NCBI GenBank assembly: GCA_018660685.1
Contig: JABJJW010000002.1
Span: 1 to 64,000 of the forward strand
DNA from: Flavobacteriales bacterium
GTDB taxonomy: Bacteria; Bacteroidota; Bacteroidia; Flavobacteriales_G; Salibacteraceae
Length of the DNA: 64,000 bases
Reading direction: 5' to 3'
Shown in pieces: positions 34,291 through 43,864 of the stretch (within the stretch, counting starts at the first letter, position 1; the number at the start of each line of letters is the position of its first letter). Below the pieces are notes generated by a model, which searched no databases, had not been told where the DNA came from, and saw only the letters and a list, made by a program, of their open reading frames with translations. The position numbers and the translations under genes are program-made.

Positions 34291-35493
34291 ATGGAATATG
34301 TTTTTAGTGATAAGACAAAGCGTTTGACATTCATCCTCATGGGGGTTGGATTGTTGTCTATCCTCCTGGGCTTCTTTCTAGGTGGTGATCATGCAAGCCA
34401 GCGAGTTTGGACGAGCATTCTCATCAGTGGATTCTTCTTTTTCGGAATAGCTCTCGCATCCACATTCTTCCTCGCATTACAATATGCTGCCGAGGCAGGT
34501 TGGGCAGTGGTGTTCAAGAGAATTTTTGAAGGGATCTCTGCATATCTTCCGGTTGCAGCCATCACCCTAATCTTGGTGTTTCTAGCGGGAACTTTCCACT
34601 TACATCACATCTATCACTGGATGGATCCGCAACTCTATGATCCAGCAAGTGAGCATTACGATGCGATCATTGCACACAAAGAACCATTTCTAAATCTGCC
34701 ATTCTGGTGGATTAGAACCTTGGCTTATTTGGGAATCTACATATGGTTTACACGTTTGTTTAGAAAGCGGTCGCTGGAAGAGGATGGCTTAGAACCGACC
34801 AACCGATCTTTCTTTGTGAAGAATCAAACACTCGCCGCCATATTCTTAGTTCTCTTCGGTTATACATCAACAACGTTTAGCTGGGATTGGATCATGAGCA
34901 TTGACACACACTGGTTCTCCACCATTTTTGGATGGTACATTTTTTCCGGAATGTGGATTAGCGGTTTGGTCATGATGTCACTCCTTGTGATCTACTTAAA
35001 GAGCAAAGGATTGATGGATTTCGTGAATGATAGCCATATGCAAGATCTCGGTAAGTGGGTCTTCGGAGTTAGCTTCTTGTGGACATACTTGTTCTTCTGC
35101 CAATTCATGCTTTACTGGTACTCTGATATCCCAGAGGAAATCATCTACTTCAAGGCAAGAATCGACGATTACACTTGGGTGTTCTGGGGAACATTCATTA
35201 TCAACTTCATTTTCCCAATGTTGCTGTTGATGTCAAAAGATGCCAAAAGAAATGCTGGCTTTATGACATTCGTGGGGTGCATCATTTTCTTTGGGCATTG
35301 GCTGGATGTGTTCATGTTTGTGACACCAGGTGCAATGAAGGATCACGGACATATAGGCTTGGTTGAAATCGGAACGTTCCTAGGTTTCTTAGGACTCTTC
35401 CTATTTGTTGTGCTGAATGCACTTTCAAAAAGATCATTACTGGTCAAAGGCCATCCATATTTACAGGAGAGTTTACATCACCACATTAACTAG
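34291..35493 (+). CDS. actF: Alternative complex III subunit F, membrane protein
   Basis: A 400-residue integral membrane protein with about ten transmembrane helices, the partner of ActC in quinol oxidation. Landmarks are ASTFFLALQYAAEAGWAVVFKRIFEGISAYLP near 62-93, then GTFHLHHIYHWMDP and FSWDWIMSIDTHWFSTIFGWY, the last two conserved in the family and carrying the His and Asp residues thought to be near the quinol. It lies 14 bp after actE and 30 bp before coxB, so the whole respiratory block is likely one transcript. Confidence 0.92.
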   Translation: MEYVFSDKTKRLTFILMGVGLLSILLGFFLGGDHASQRVWTSILISGFFFFGIALASTFFLALQYAAEAGWAVVFKRIFEGISAYLPVAAITLILVFLAGTFHLHHIYHWMDPQLYDPASEHYDAIIAHKEPFLNLPFWWIRTLAYLGIYIWFTRLFRKRSLEEDGLEPTNRSFFVKNQTLAAIFLVLFGYTSTTFSWDWIMSIDTHWFSTIFGWYIFSGMWISGLVMMSLLVIYLKSKGLMDFVNDSHMQDLGKWVFGVSFLWTYLFFCQFMLYWYSDIPEEIIYFKARIDDYTWVFWGTFIINFIFPMLLLMSKDAKRNAGFMTFVGCIIFFGHWLDVFMFVTPGAMKDHGHIGLVEIGTFLGFLGLFLFVVLNALSKRSLLVKGHPYLQESLHHHIN

Positions 35494-35523
35494 TTCGAAA
35501 GAATACAAAGAAGGATATAAGCG

Positions 35524-36738
35524 ATGATGACAATCTTAATAATACTAGCAGTACTTCTAGCCATATTGACCATTGGGCAGTTGTTGCGTGTATTTGAAGC
35601 TTCCTCAAAATTGAATGGGGGAACATCTTTACTGCCAACAGTAGCTGAAAACAAGTACCAAGGAAGGTCGATGTTCATTTTCATGCTCGGTTTCTTTGCT
35701 TTCTTCATTTGGTGCATGGTAGAGTATGGTCCCTACCTTTTGCCTGAAGCGGCCTCTGAACATGGCGTTTTACTCGATAGGCTTCTGAATTTCAACTTTG
35801 CGATTATTACACTGGTTTTCGTTATTACGCATGTCATCCTGTTTTACTTTGCTATGAAGTATGCATATCATCCGGAGCGAAAGGCTTACTACTTCACGCA
35901 TAGCAATAAATTAGAGCTCCTTTGGACTATCGTTCCAGCAATTTTCCTTGCGGTCATCATTGTATACGGTCTTTCCGCATGGATCTCGATCACGGATGAT
36001 GCACCTGAAGGTTCATTGACGATTGAGCTCTATCCAAAGCAATTTGATTGGACGGCACGATATTCTGGCGAGGACGCCCAACTCGGAGCTTCGAATTATA
36101 ACATGATTTCTGGGACGAATCCTCTCGGGTTAATTACCGATGGGTCTTTGGATCAAATGATGTCGGAGCTTGAAGCGGAAATTGCCGAGATTAAGGTGGA
36201 TTTGGAATCAGCGCCAGTCGATGGAATGAAGCAAGAAGATTTAACTGAAACACTCGGTAAAAGAGAACGACAGCTGAATCGAGTGAGGGGCTTTCGATCC
36301 TTCGAAGCGGCAAATAGAGCAAGTGGCAATGACGATATTCTAGTCAAAACAGAATTCTACATTCCAGTTGGAAGGGAAATTGACTTTAAATTCAGAAGTA
36401 GAGATGTTATTCACAGCGCTTACTTCCCTCACTTTAGAGCGCAGATGAATTGTGTTCCCGGTATGGTTACCCAGTTTCATTTTAAGCCAACCATCACGAC
36501 CGCACAGATGAAGGCGAAGACTCAGAATGATGATTTTGACTACCTCGTTTTATGCAACAAGATTTGTGGAGCTGCACATTACAACATGAGCATTGTAATC
36601 AAGGTTGTAGAGGAAGATGAGTACAATGCTTGGATAGCAGAGCAAAAGACTTTTAGTGAGACCATCTCTCCAGCAGATGAGTCCGAAGAGACTGCAAGCA
36701 TCGTCAGTGAGGATGCAATATCAATGATCGAAGAATAA
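35524..36738 (+). CDS. coxB: Cytochrome c oxidase subunit II
   Basis: A 404-residue protein with an extra N-terminal transmembrane helix and three more hydrophobic segments, then the periplasmic cupredoxin domain that holds the binuclear CuA centre. The CuA motif reads CNKICGAAHYNM (near 347-358), with Cys, Cys, His and Met ligands kept and the upstream His in VIHSAYFP. The usual Glu between the cysteines is Lys here; that residue binds copper through its backbone, so function should survive. A charged, helix-forming insertion of about 60 residues (about 205-265, SELEAEIAEIKVDLES) interrupts the domain. It receives electrons from the act cytochromes. Confidence 0.93.
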   Translation: MMTILIILAVLLAILTIGQLLRVFEASSKLNGGTSLLPTVAENKYQGRSMFIFMLGFFAFFIWCMVEYGPYLLPEAASEHGVLLDRLLNFNFAIITLVFVITHVILFYFAMKYAYHPERKAYYFTHSNKLELLWTIVPAIFLAVIIVYGLSAWISITDDAPEGSLTIELYPKQFDWTARYSGEDAQLGASNYNMISGTNPLGLITDGSLDQMMSELEAEIAEIKVDLESAPVDGMKQEDLTETLGKRERQLNRVRGFRSFEAANRASGNDDILVKTEFYIPVGREIDFKFRSRDVIHSAYFPHFRAQMNCVPGMVTQFHFKPTITTAQMKAKTQNDDFDYLVLCNKICGAAHYNMSIVIKVVEEDEYNAWIAEQKTFSETISPADESEETASIVSEDAISMIEE

Positions 36739-36744
36739 TTAACT

Positions 36745-38529
36745 ATGGCAACAACAGAAGCACATAACGATCATCACCACAAAGAGACCTTCATCCAGAA
36801 GTATGTCTTCAGTCAGGATCATAAGATGATCTCGAAGCAATTCTTGATCACAGGTATGACAATGGCAGTGATCGGAATGATAATGTCAACCTTGTTCCGA
36901 CTTCAACTAGGTTGGCAAGGAGAGTCATTTGCGATTCTAAACTTTTTCCTTGGAGACAAATGGGCTCCTGATGGCATTTTAGATCCGAATATGTACTTGG
37001 CTTTGGTAACCATTCACGGAACCATTATGGTCTTTTTCCTTCTCACAGGAGGGCTCAGCGGTACGTTCGCCAACTTGCTTATTCCACTACAGATTGGAGC
37101 GCGTGATATGGCCTCTGGCTTTATCAACTTGCTTTCCTACTGGTTCTTCCTTGCATCTAGTGTTATCATGATTAGTTCGCTGTTCGTGGAAACTGGACCT
37201 GCATCTGGTGGTTGGACGGTGTATCCACCACTAAGTGCTCTTCCTCAAGCCATGCCTGGATCAGGAATGGGAATGACGCTATGGTTAGTGAGTATGTCAC
37301 TTTTCGTCGTTTCATCTCTTCTTGGAGGCTTGAACTACGTAGTTACAGTAATCAATCTGAGAACAAAGGGAATGACTATGACGCGTCTTCCTCTGAGTGT
37401 TTGGGCGCTGTTTGTCACCGCTGTGATTGGAGTTCTTTCTTTCCCAGTTCTATTCTCGGCTGCGTTGCTTTTGATATTTGATCGAATGTTTGGAACAGCC
37501 TTCTACCTGAGTGATATTCATATTGCTGGAGAAGTCCTGGAAGCGACCGGTGGTAGTCCAATTCTATATGAGCATTTGTTCTGGTTCTTGGGGCACCCGG
37601 AAGTGTACATCGTTCTGCTTCCAGCTCTAGGAATAACATCCGAGGTGATCGCCACAAATGCGAGAAAACCAATTTTTGGCTACCGTGCTATGATCGGTTC
37701 CATATTAGCGATTGCATTTCTGTCCTTCATCGTTTGGGGACACCATATGTTCCTTACAGGAATGAATCCATTTTTGGGATCTGTCTTCACATTTACAACA
37801 TTGCTCATTGCAATACCGTCAGCGGTAAAGGCATTTAATTACATCACTACCCTGTGGAAGGGGAATGTTCGGTTGACGCCCGCAATGCTCTTCTCCATCG
37901 GAATGGTATCTACATTCATTTCAGGAGGTGTTACCGGAATTATTCTCGCGGATAGTGCACTTGACATCAACCTGCATGATACCTACTTCGTTGTAGCTCA
38001 CTTCCATATTGTGATGGGGCTTTCAGCAGTCTTGGCAATGTTTGCCGGGGTGTATCATTGGTTCCCTAAGATGTATGGAAGGATGATGAACCGAAAGATG
38101 GGCTATGTCCATTTTTGGGTCACATTCATCTGTGCTTATGGAGTCTTCTTCCCACAACACTTCCTAGGTTTGGCGGGAATTCCAAGACGATACTATACGA
38201 ATAGTGAGTTTCCAATCTTCGACGATTTGCTAGGCTTGAACGAATTGGTTTCCGTATTTGCCATCATCGGTGCAATGGTGCAGTTCTTATTCATTTTCAA
38301 CTTCTTCTATAGTATGAGAAGAGGTCAACGAGCTACTCAGAACCCGTGGGGTTCGAATACGCTCGAATGGACTACACCAGTGGAACATGTGCACGGAAAT
38401 TGGTATGGAGCACTTCCTACTGTTCACAGATGGCCGTATGATTACAGCAAGCCAGGTAAAGAGCAAGACTTTGTTCCGCAAGACGTTCCCCTTGAAGAAG
38501 ACGAGATGGACGGAGGAGAGGGTCACTAG
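36745..38529 (+). CDS. coxA: Cytochrome c oxidase subunit I
   Basis: A 594-residue membrane protein with about 12 helices, the catalytic subunit of the aa3-type heme-copper oxidase. The ligand histidines are all visible: TIHGTIMVFF for low-spin heme, FWFLGHPEVYIVLLP with the cross-linked His-Tyr pair, WGHHMF for CuB, and HDTYFVVAHFHIVMG for the hemes. The proton-channel residues fit family A. The C-terminus is a soluble acidic tail. It lies 6 bp after coxB and is followed by a strong terminator. No subunit III gene is present here; in this phylum it is often encoded elsewhere. Confidence 0.96.
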   Translation: MATTEAHNDHHHKETFIQKYVFSQDHKMISKQFLITGMTMAVIGMIMSTLFRLQLGWQGESFAILNFFLGDKWAPDGILDPNMYLALVTIHGTIMVFFLLTGGLSGTFANLLIPLQIGARDMASGFINLLSYWFFLASSVIMISSLFVETGPASGGWTVYPPLSALPQAMPGSGMGMTLWLVSMSLFVVSSLLGGLNYVVTVINLRTKGMTMTRLPLSVWALFVTAVIGVLSFPVLFSAALLLIFDRMFGTAFYLSDIHIAGEVLEATGGSPILYEHLFWFLGHPEVYIVLLPALGITSEVIATNARKPIFGYRAMIGSILAIAFLSFIVWGHHMFLTGMNPFLGSVFTFTTLLIAIPSAVKAFNYITTLWKGNVRLTPAMLFSIGMVSTFISGGVTGIILADSALDINLHDTYFVVAHFHIVMGLSAVLAMFAGVYHWFPKMYGRMMNRKMGYVHFWVTFICAYGVFFPQHFLGLAGIPRRYYTNSEFPIFDDLLGLNELVSVFAIIGAMVQFLFIFNFFYSMRRGQRATQNPWGSNTLEWTTPVEHVHGNWYGALPTVHRWPYDYSKPGKEQDFVPQDVPLEEDEMDGGEGH

Positions 38530-38549
38530 TTGAAAAGACATTGTTTGAA

Positions 38550-38574
38550 AAACCCGCCTTGTGCGGGTTTTTTT
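38550..38574 (+). terminator. Terminator of the act-cox operon
   Basis: A perfect 8-bp stem AAACCCGC/GCGGGTTT with a 5-nt loop CTTGT and a run of seven T. It starts 21 bp after the coxA stop and closes the respiratory operon. Its T-run also serves as the TTTG of the ruvB promoter. Confidence 0.9.
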
Positions 38575-38607
38575 GTGCCCGTACGCCTGCAGTAGTTCCT
38601 ACATTTG
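38572..38607 (+). promoter_or_regulatory. Promoter of ruvB (TTTG-N24-TACATTTG)
   Basis: TTTG at 38572-38575, a 24-base spacer (one more than the usual upper limit), then a perfect -7 box TACATTTG at 38600-38607. It ends 8 bp before the ruvB ATG, so the mRNA leader would be only a few bases. Confidence 0.5.
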
Positions 38608-38615
38608 TTTAATCC

Positions 38616-39644
38616 ATGAATTCATTTCTCGATCCAGAATCTTCCGATCTTAATCAAACGGATAAGGATATTGAAAAGGTCCTCCGTCCGGAGTTGTTTG
38701 ACGATTTTACTGGACAAGAATCTGTAATAGAGAATCTTAAAGTGTTTGTTCAAGCTGCCTCACAAAGGGATGAAGCCTTGGACCACGTTCTACTGCATGG
38801 GCCTCCTGGACTCGGTAAGACGACGTTAGCGCACATCATATCAAATGAACTGGGTGTTGGTATTAAATCAACGAGCGGCCCGATCTTGGACAAGCCTGGT
38901 GATCTGGCTGGCTTGCTTACCAACCTAGAAGAAAGGGATGTCTTGTTCATAGATGAGATCCACCGATTGAGTCCCGTGGTAGAGGAGTTTCTATACTCTG
39001 CTATGGAAGATTACATGATTGACATCATGATCGATACAGGTCCAAGCGCAAGAAGTGTGAAAATTGCCCTCGCTCCATTTACATTGATTGGTGCCACAAC
39101 GCGCTCAGGATTATTGACCTCACCTTTGAGAGCCCGATTCGGAATTAATTCTCGGCTTTCGTACTACAACGCAGACTTACTGGCAACCATTATCAAGAGA
39201 AGCGCCTCCATTTTGAATATTGAAATTGAAGACGCTGCTGCAGTAGAAATATCCAGAAGGAGTCGAGGAACACCGAGAATTGCTAATGCTCTTCTTCGTC
39301 GGATTCGAGATTTTGCTCAGATAAAGGGCGATGGGAAGATCAATCTCGACATCGCAACTTATGGGTTGGAGGCGTTGAATGTAGACGCTCATGGTCTTGA
39401 CGAGATGGACAACAAGATTCTGTCCGTCATCATCGATAAATTTCAAGGAGGACCAGTTGGACTGACCACTATTGCTACCGCGGTGAGTGAAGAAGCAGGG
39501 ACGATAGAAGAAGTCTACGAACCATTTTTGATCCAGGAAGGATTCCTTCATCGCACTCCCCGCGGGCGGATTGCAACCCCTGAGGCATTTGAGCACTTGG
39601 GAAGAAAGGCTCCACAAGGTCAGCAGGGATCCATGTTTGAATAA
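38616..39644 (+). CDS. ruvB: Holliday junction branch-migration helicase RuvB
   Basis: A 342-residue AAA+ motor that drives branch migration of Holliday junctions with RuvA (encoded 8 kb away at 47599, so the pair is unlinked). Walker A is [11 protein letters not shown] (about 65-75), Walker B DEIHRLSP (about 116-123), sensor [18 protein letters not shown] with the arginine finger region (about 167-184), and a winged-helix C-terminus with [18 protein letters not shown]. Length is normal. It is followed 7 bp later by queG on the same strand. Confidence 0.97.
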   Translation: MNSFLDPESSDLNQTDKDIEKVLRPELFDDFTGQESVIENLKVFVQAASQRDEALDHVLLHGPPGLGKTTLAHIISNELGVGIKSTSGPILDKPGDLAGLLTNLEERDVLFIDEIHRLSPVVEEFLYSAMEDYMIDIMIDTGPSARSVKIALAPFTLIGATTRSGLLTSPLRARFGINSRLSYYNADLLATIIKRSASILNIEIEDAAAVEISRRSRGTPRIANALLRRIRDFAQIKGDGKINLDIATYGLEALNVDAHGLDEMDNKILSVIIDKFQGGPVGLTTIATAVSEEAGTIEEVYEPFLIQEGFLHRTPRGRIATPEAFEHLGRKAPQGQQGSMFE

Positions 39645-39651
39645 TCTTGCG

Positions 39652-40581
39652 ATGGACCTCAAGCTCATCTCTCGAACGCAACATGTCAAGCAGATGGCAA
39701 CATCCTTGGGATTCGATGATTGTAGAATTGCTGAGGCAACCAAGCTTGATACTGAGGCGAAATTTCTAGAGACTTGGCTTAAGAAAGAATACCATGGCAA
39801 AATGGCCTACATGGAGAATCACTTTGATCTCCGGACTGATCCAACAAAACTCGTCCCAGGTGCCAAAAGCGTCATTGTTTTAACCAAGAACTATTTCACA
39901 AGTGAGGAGCAGGACCAAACAGCTCCAAAAATTGCGAAGTATGCTTATGGAGAAGACTACCACAATGTGATTCGGTCACAACTGAATGCATTTCTAGAAC
40001 TGCTCAATGATCAAATTGGCGAGTGCCATGGTCGAGGATTTGTTGATTCCGCACCAGTCTTGGAAAAAGCATGGGCTCGACGATCTGGAATAGGATGGAT
40101 GGGTAAACATACCAACGTGTTGAGTAAACAGAAAGGCTCATTCTTCTTTCTTGCCGTCCTCATCGTTGATATGAAGTTGTCCGCTGATGATCCGGTCACA
40201 GATCATTGTGGGGATTGCACCGCATGCATTGACGCTTGTCCTACTGATGCGATCGTAGAACCCTATTTGTTAGATGCCTCCAAGTGCATTTCGTATTTCA
40301 CAATTGAATTGAAGGATCAACAGCTTCCATCTGAGTTTCAAGGCAAATTCAATGATTGGATGTTTGGCTGCGATATCTGCCAAGATGTGTGTCCTTGGAA
40401 TAGGTTTAGCGAACAACACAGCGAATCAAAGTTTGATCCGAAAGACGAATTGTTGAAGATGGATCGGGATGATTGGAATCAGCTAAGCCAGGAAAAGTTC
40501 AGCGAGCTTTTTGGTAAGTCTGCTGTCAAACGAACCAAGTATGGCGGGCTTGAACGAAATATTAAGTTCCTGAATTTTTAG
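39652..40581 (+). CDS. queG: Epoxyqueuosine reductase
   Basis: A 309-residue enzyme that performs the last step of queuosine synthesis in tRNA, reducing epoxyqueuosine with cobalamin and Fe-S clusters. I take the ATG at 39652; the open frame starts 27 codons earlier inside ruvB and lacks family similarity there. Visible are GRGFVDSAPVLEKAWARRSGIGWMGKHTN (substrate and cobalamin region) and two ferredoxin motifs, CGDCTACIDACPTDAI and CDICQDVCPWNR. The C-terminal KRTKYGGLERNI is typical. Its 3' end overlaps the convergent barrel gene by 20 bp. Confidence 0.93.
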   Translation: MDLKLISRTQHVKQMATSLGFDDCRIAEATKLDTEAKFLETWLKKEYHGKMAYMENHFDLRTDPTKLVPGAKSVIVLTKNYFTSEEQDQTAPKIAKYAYGEDYHNVIRSQLNAFLELLNDQIGECHGRGFVDSAPVLEKAWARRSGIGWMGKHTNVLSKQKGSFFFLAVLIVDMKLSADDPVTDHCGDCTACIDACPTDAIVEPYLLDASKCISYFTIELKDQQLPSEFQGKFNDWMFGCDICQDVCPWNRFSEQHSESKFDPKDELLKMDRDDWNQLSQEKFSELFGKSAVKRTKYGGLERNIKFLNF

Positions 40582-41215
40582 GTGTGAACACTCTGACCAG
40601 AGAGAAGTAGATCGAGTGGGCGAATGCGCCTCCATAAATGTTGTAGTTATTGACGAAGCCTAGTCTGCCTCCCGTTGGGCTAAACGCCTGATGGAATCGG
40701 ACGTTAAATTTCCAGGTTGTTCCAAGAGGCACATAGAGGCCAACATTTCCTCCAAGCTCATAGCGGTTAAAGGGAAACGGTGAAGTGCGTTCGAAAGGAC
40801 GCTGGACGTCACTCGAACGAACCAGTATGGCGTTGTTTAAGCCAAACTCAATTTCAAAGTTTCTAATGTGTGTTTTCAATAAAAGAGGAACATCGATATA
40901 GTCCCCGCTAATTTTCCTCTGGTAGATTTGACCCTTATCCGGACGTGCTGGTTTGCGACTACCACGGTTCGCAAAATTCAATTCGAATTGGAATGAAAGG
41001 TTTTCCTTGATGGGAGTAAAGATTCCAACACCGCCCCGAAAACCAAGCTTGTTGTAGCCTCCATATCCGTCTCCGAATATTTGAGATGTGCTTATTCCAG
41101 CATGTGCAATACCTGAAAAGACTCCTTTTTCAGTTTCTTGGGAATGCCCAATGAAGGCAAATGAAACTGCAATAAAAAGACCGACTGTCTTCCATTTAAT
41201 GCCCGACGTGAACAT
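40562..41215 (-). CDS. Outer membrane beta-barrel protein
   Basis: A 217-residue protein from the ATG at 41215; longer in-frame starts (41272, 41254) lie inside the Omp28 gene and precede the signal peptide. The signal segment is WKTVGLFIAVSFAFIGHSQ. The mature part alternates polar and hydrophobic residues with Gly and aromatics (GGVGIFTPIKENLSFQFELNFANRG, DVPLLLKTHIRNFEIEFGLNNAIL), and resembles the PorT-type or OmpW-type eight-stranded barrels (outer membrane protein beta-barrel family). It is last in the tlpA-DUF6029-Omp28 operon and overlaps Omp28 by 20 bp. Confidence 0.7.
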   Translation of the reverse strand: MFTSGIKWKTVGLFIAVSFAFIGHSQETEKGVFSGIAHAGISTSQIFGDGYGGYNKLGFRGGVGIFTPIKENLSFQFELNFANRGSRKPARPDKGQIYQRKISGDYIDVPLLLKTHIRNFEIEFGLNNAILVRSSDVQRPFERTSPFPFNRYELGGNVGLYVPLGTTWKFNVRFHQAFSPTGGRLGFVNNYNIYGGAFAHSIYFSLVRVFTPKNSGT

Positions 41216-42122
41216 GAACTTCTTCTGATTGAACGATCTCTTCAGTGTCCTCATCGATGAGCATCGAAACAATAATCATGTGATCGAGATCGACAATGTT
41301 TTCTGGAAGTTGGGCATTCAACTTGAAATCAATCCACTCACCTTGAGATATTCCACCAGAGATTACATTGTCTCCTACAAGTGAAGTTGAGGTCGATAGT
41401 GACTTTCGCATCACATGGCGATGCACATAGTCCGTAACGATTTTTCCAGGATATTCATTTTCATCCGCTGTTCCATCTAGCTGCGGAGCAACAACACTGT
41501 CTTCAACGCAGAAAGTTACCAATGAAAAATTCCCATTTATATTGGATAGCGCTTCAATGCTCGTCTGAATGTAGAAAAGATTGACACTGTCGTTGTAATC
41601 TGCCGCTAGACCAATCGCAAAATCTGTTTGACTATTTGTGTTTTCGAAGTCAATTGGATCTTCCCAGAATGTAGTGGCATTGTTGAATACCGTCAAGTCT
41701 CCGAAATTGGAAAACGCCCTTCTATTTATGACAGCACTTGGAATTGGCTGAGTCGACATATTGTGGTAAGTGAAAAATTCTGTGCCATATTCAGTATTGA
41801 AATCGGTTGGGTACTTCGGTGGATCAACTTGGGCAAACCCTCCTGCATGATGAGCCACAACTATCATTCGTATGGGGTTGTTGTCAAGCTGAGTCAATAG
41901 CCTCTTCGTGTTAAACGGACATGTGATGCACTTGTGGCCAGTGAACTCTTCAACCAGCGTCTTCTTGAATGACGCATTCATTGCTGACGTGTCGACTGTA
42001 GGAAACTCAATAGAATCGTTGGTGACAATGACTTCAGGTTCCGGTATTGGAATTTCGACTTTCTCGCACATTGTAAACACAATGAGAAAGATGATTGGGT
42101 ATGTCAGTTTCAAGGCTCTCAT
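41196..42122 (-). CDS. Omp28-family lipoprotein with thioredoxin-like CxxC
   Basis: A 308-residue lipoprotein. The signal ends in the lipobox FTMC with Cys19. A thioredoxin-like N-terminal region follows with VEEFTGHKCITCPFNTKRL, where Cys65-x-x-Cys68 sits where a redox CxxC would be, and a conserved cis-proline-like TQPIPSAVINRR downstream. This is the Omp28 family first seen as an outer membrane protein of Porphyromonas gingivalis. Its role is unknown, but the CxxC suggests thiol chemistry at the envelope. It is flanked by DUF6029 (10 bp upstream) and the barrel gene (overlapping), and the operon starts with a TlpA thioredoxin. Confidence 0.8.
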   Translation of the reverse strand: MRALKLTYPIIFLIVFTMCEKVEIPIPEPEVIVTNDSIEFPTVDTSAMNASFKKTLVEEFTGHKCITCPFNTKRLLTQLDNNPIRMIVVAHHAGGFAQVDPPKYPTDFNTEYGTEFFTYHNMSTQPIPSAVINRRAFSNFGDLTVFNNATTFWEDPIDFENTNSQTDFAIGLAADYNDSVNLFYIQTSIEALSNINGNFSLVTFCVEDSVVAPQLDGTADENEYPGKIVTDYVHRHVMRKSLSTSTSLVGDNVISGGISQGEWIDFKLNAQLPENIVDLDHMIIVSMLIDEDTEEIVQSEEVHVHVGH

Positions 42123-42132
42123 ATATTCTTGC

Positions 42133-43854
42133 TTAGAAGCTACTCGTGATTGCTACAGTTAAACCATTCGCTGCTGGTACGTTTCGACAGACACCACCAA
42201 CACAGAAAATTCCTGCTCTTTGACGCCCGTATCCAACACTTATGCGATTAGCCTTATTGACATAGACGACTTGCGCGGTAGGATAGTTAACTTGAAGTGC
42301 TTTGACTTTATTACCGTAGTTGTACTGATTGAGCACGCTTACAATCCAATGAGGCGAGTAGCTGTACTCTAAAAGGCCAAAGACCCAGTCACCCTGATCT
42401 TCTTCTGTTGACATATGTTGTACTTCCCATCTCAAACTGTGCTTTCGACTGAATTTGTTCAAGCCTTCCAACACAGCGATATGTGCTTTCACGTTGGGAG
42501 AAACTTTGAACTGGATCAATTCGATGTTGTATTCTAAAAACACGTACGTAGCTTTTAGCTTGAACTTCTTGTTGAATTTTCGATCGATCTCAATATTGTA
42601 ATCTCGGTAGTAGACTTCGTCACCGACATTAAACAAGTTCGTATTGTAACCAATTCTGTTGCTGTCAGTAGGGATGTAAACTTGCTGATCAAGAATTGCT
42701 CTTGCTGAGTCTGCATGTGAATGGACAATGTAATCCCGCTTCAATGAGTTAATTGCGCTCACATTAACTTGTATGGTCGTACCATATTTACCCCCAAGCT
42801 TCGAACCCTTTTTTATCTTGTAAATAATATCTCCTTGTAACCCAAACTCGCCATTCGGTTGAGTCGCATAAGGATATAATGTGGCGGCAAGATTGTAGGT
42901 GTGTTGACGGCTGAGAGCAGGAAGGTAATTGATAAATACATCGTTGAAGCCAGCTTCCCTATCGCTTCTGTATTCCATATTATCAATAGTCTTTGCACTT
43001 AGATTGACCCCGAAACCTTTTTGAGAATAGGTGGCTGTAAAAAACAATCCCTGACCATTCCGATAGATGTAATTATTGTTCTTATTCGGATCGTTGACCT
43101 TGTACGCATATTCGGCCTGCATTCCAAAATTCCCATAATTCAAAACGAGGCGTCCTGCTCCTCCGGCCACGTTTTCTGGAATGTCCATCGATGTATTCGT
43201 CGGAGCCGCTTGAAATTTACTCACGAAGCTTCCCCCTAAACTAAGTCTAAGCTTGCTTGACTCATACTTCTTAATCAATTCGTTGAACTGGATTTCCCCA
43301 TCAAATGCGCGAACAATACCTGCGCTCTTTTGCCAGTAAAACCGCTGATTACCAACCAAGGCCTTCAAGTATACTCCTTGATAAGGGCGATATTTGACTC
43401 TTAATCCGTCGAATGCATTGTCAATTCCAAGCGCGCGCTCTTCGTATGACCTGAGAATTAATCCGTTTCCAAATTGCTCATAGAAATTACCCACGGTAAC
43501 CTCTAGTTTTTCTTCCTTGAAGTTGGCGTATCGAAATGGAATACCGATTGGCTGGTTTCCGAACCTGACATCAAATCCTTGCACAGGCGGTAGGTAGCTT
43601 TCGAGCCGGACTCCTGCACTGAATCTTCCTTTGGTTACAATCAGGTTCGTGAAGGCATTGATCCCGCTTTTCTCAGGGATGGCTGCTGCGCCAATTATGC
43701 TGTCTTCATTGTATTGCTGGGCATAGAGGTCAAAATTGCCGTGAATTTGAGCACCATCTAGAATACCCGTACTACCTTCTTCGTCTTGTCCAAAAGCTTG
43801 GGTGACAAGTGCGATTAATAAGAGAGAGAAAGTAGATTTTAGGAAGTAGGTCAT
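42133..43854 (-). CDS. DUF6029 outer membrane barrel protein
   Basis: A 573-residue protein with a signal peptide (about 1-22, ending ALVTQAFGQ). The mature protein is made of alternating strands rich in Tyr, Gly, Asn and Lys (FRYANFKEEKLEVTVGNFYEQFG, RLVLNYGNFGMQAEYAYKVND, SVGYGRQRAG), the layout of a large outer membrane beta-barrel of perhaps 20 or more strands. It matches the Bacteroidota family DUF6029 in arrangement (name from memory of the family, not searched). It lies 10 bp after tlpA and 10 bp before Omp28. Function is unknown. Confidence 0.75.
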   Translation of the reverse strand: MTYFLKSTFSLLLIALVTQAFGQDEEGSTGILDGAQIHGNFDLYAQQYNEDSIIGAAAIPEKSGINAFTNLIVTKGRFSAGVRLESYLPPVQGFDVRFGNQPIGIPFRYANFKEEKLEVTVGNFYEQFGNGLILRSYEERALGIDNAFDGLRVKYRPYQGVYLKALVGNQRFYWQKSAGIVRAFDGEIQFNELIKKYESSKLRLSLGGSFVSKFQAAPTNTSMDIPENVAGGAGRLVLNYGNFGMQAEYAYKVNDPNKNNNYIYRNGQGLFFTATYSQKGFGVNLSAKTIDNMEYRSDREAGFNDVFINYLPALSRQHTYNLAATLYPYATQPNGEFGLQGDIIYKIKKGSKLGGKYGTTIQVNVSAINSLKRDYIVHSHADSARAILDQQVYIPTDSNRIGYNTNLFNVGDEVYYRDYNIEIDRKFNKKFKLKATYVFLEYNIELIQFKVSPNVKAHIAVLEGLNKFSRKHSLRWEVQHMSTEEDQGDWVFGLLEYSYSPHWIVSVLNQYNYGNKVKALQVNYPTAQVVYVNKANRISVGYGRQRAGIFCVGGVCRNVPAANGLTVAITSSF

Positions 43855-43864
43855 GTATTGTCAG

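Noticed and set aside
39177-39800. 207-residue open frame on the minus strand across ruvB and queG
   Set aside because: Spans two conserved genes on the opposite strand and shows no recognisable motif.
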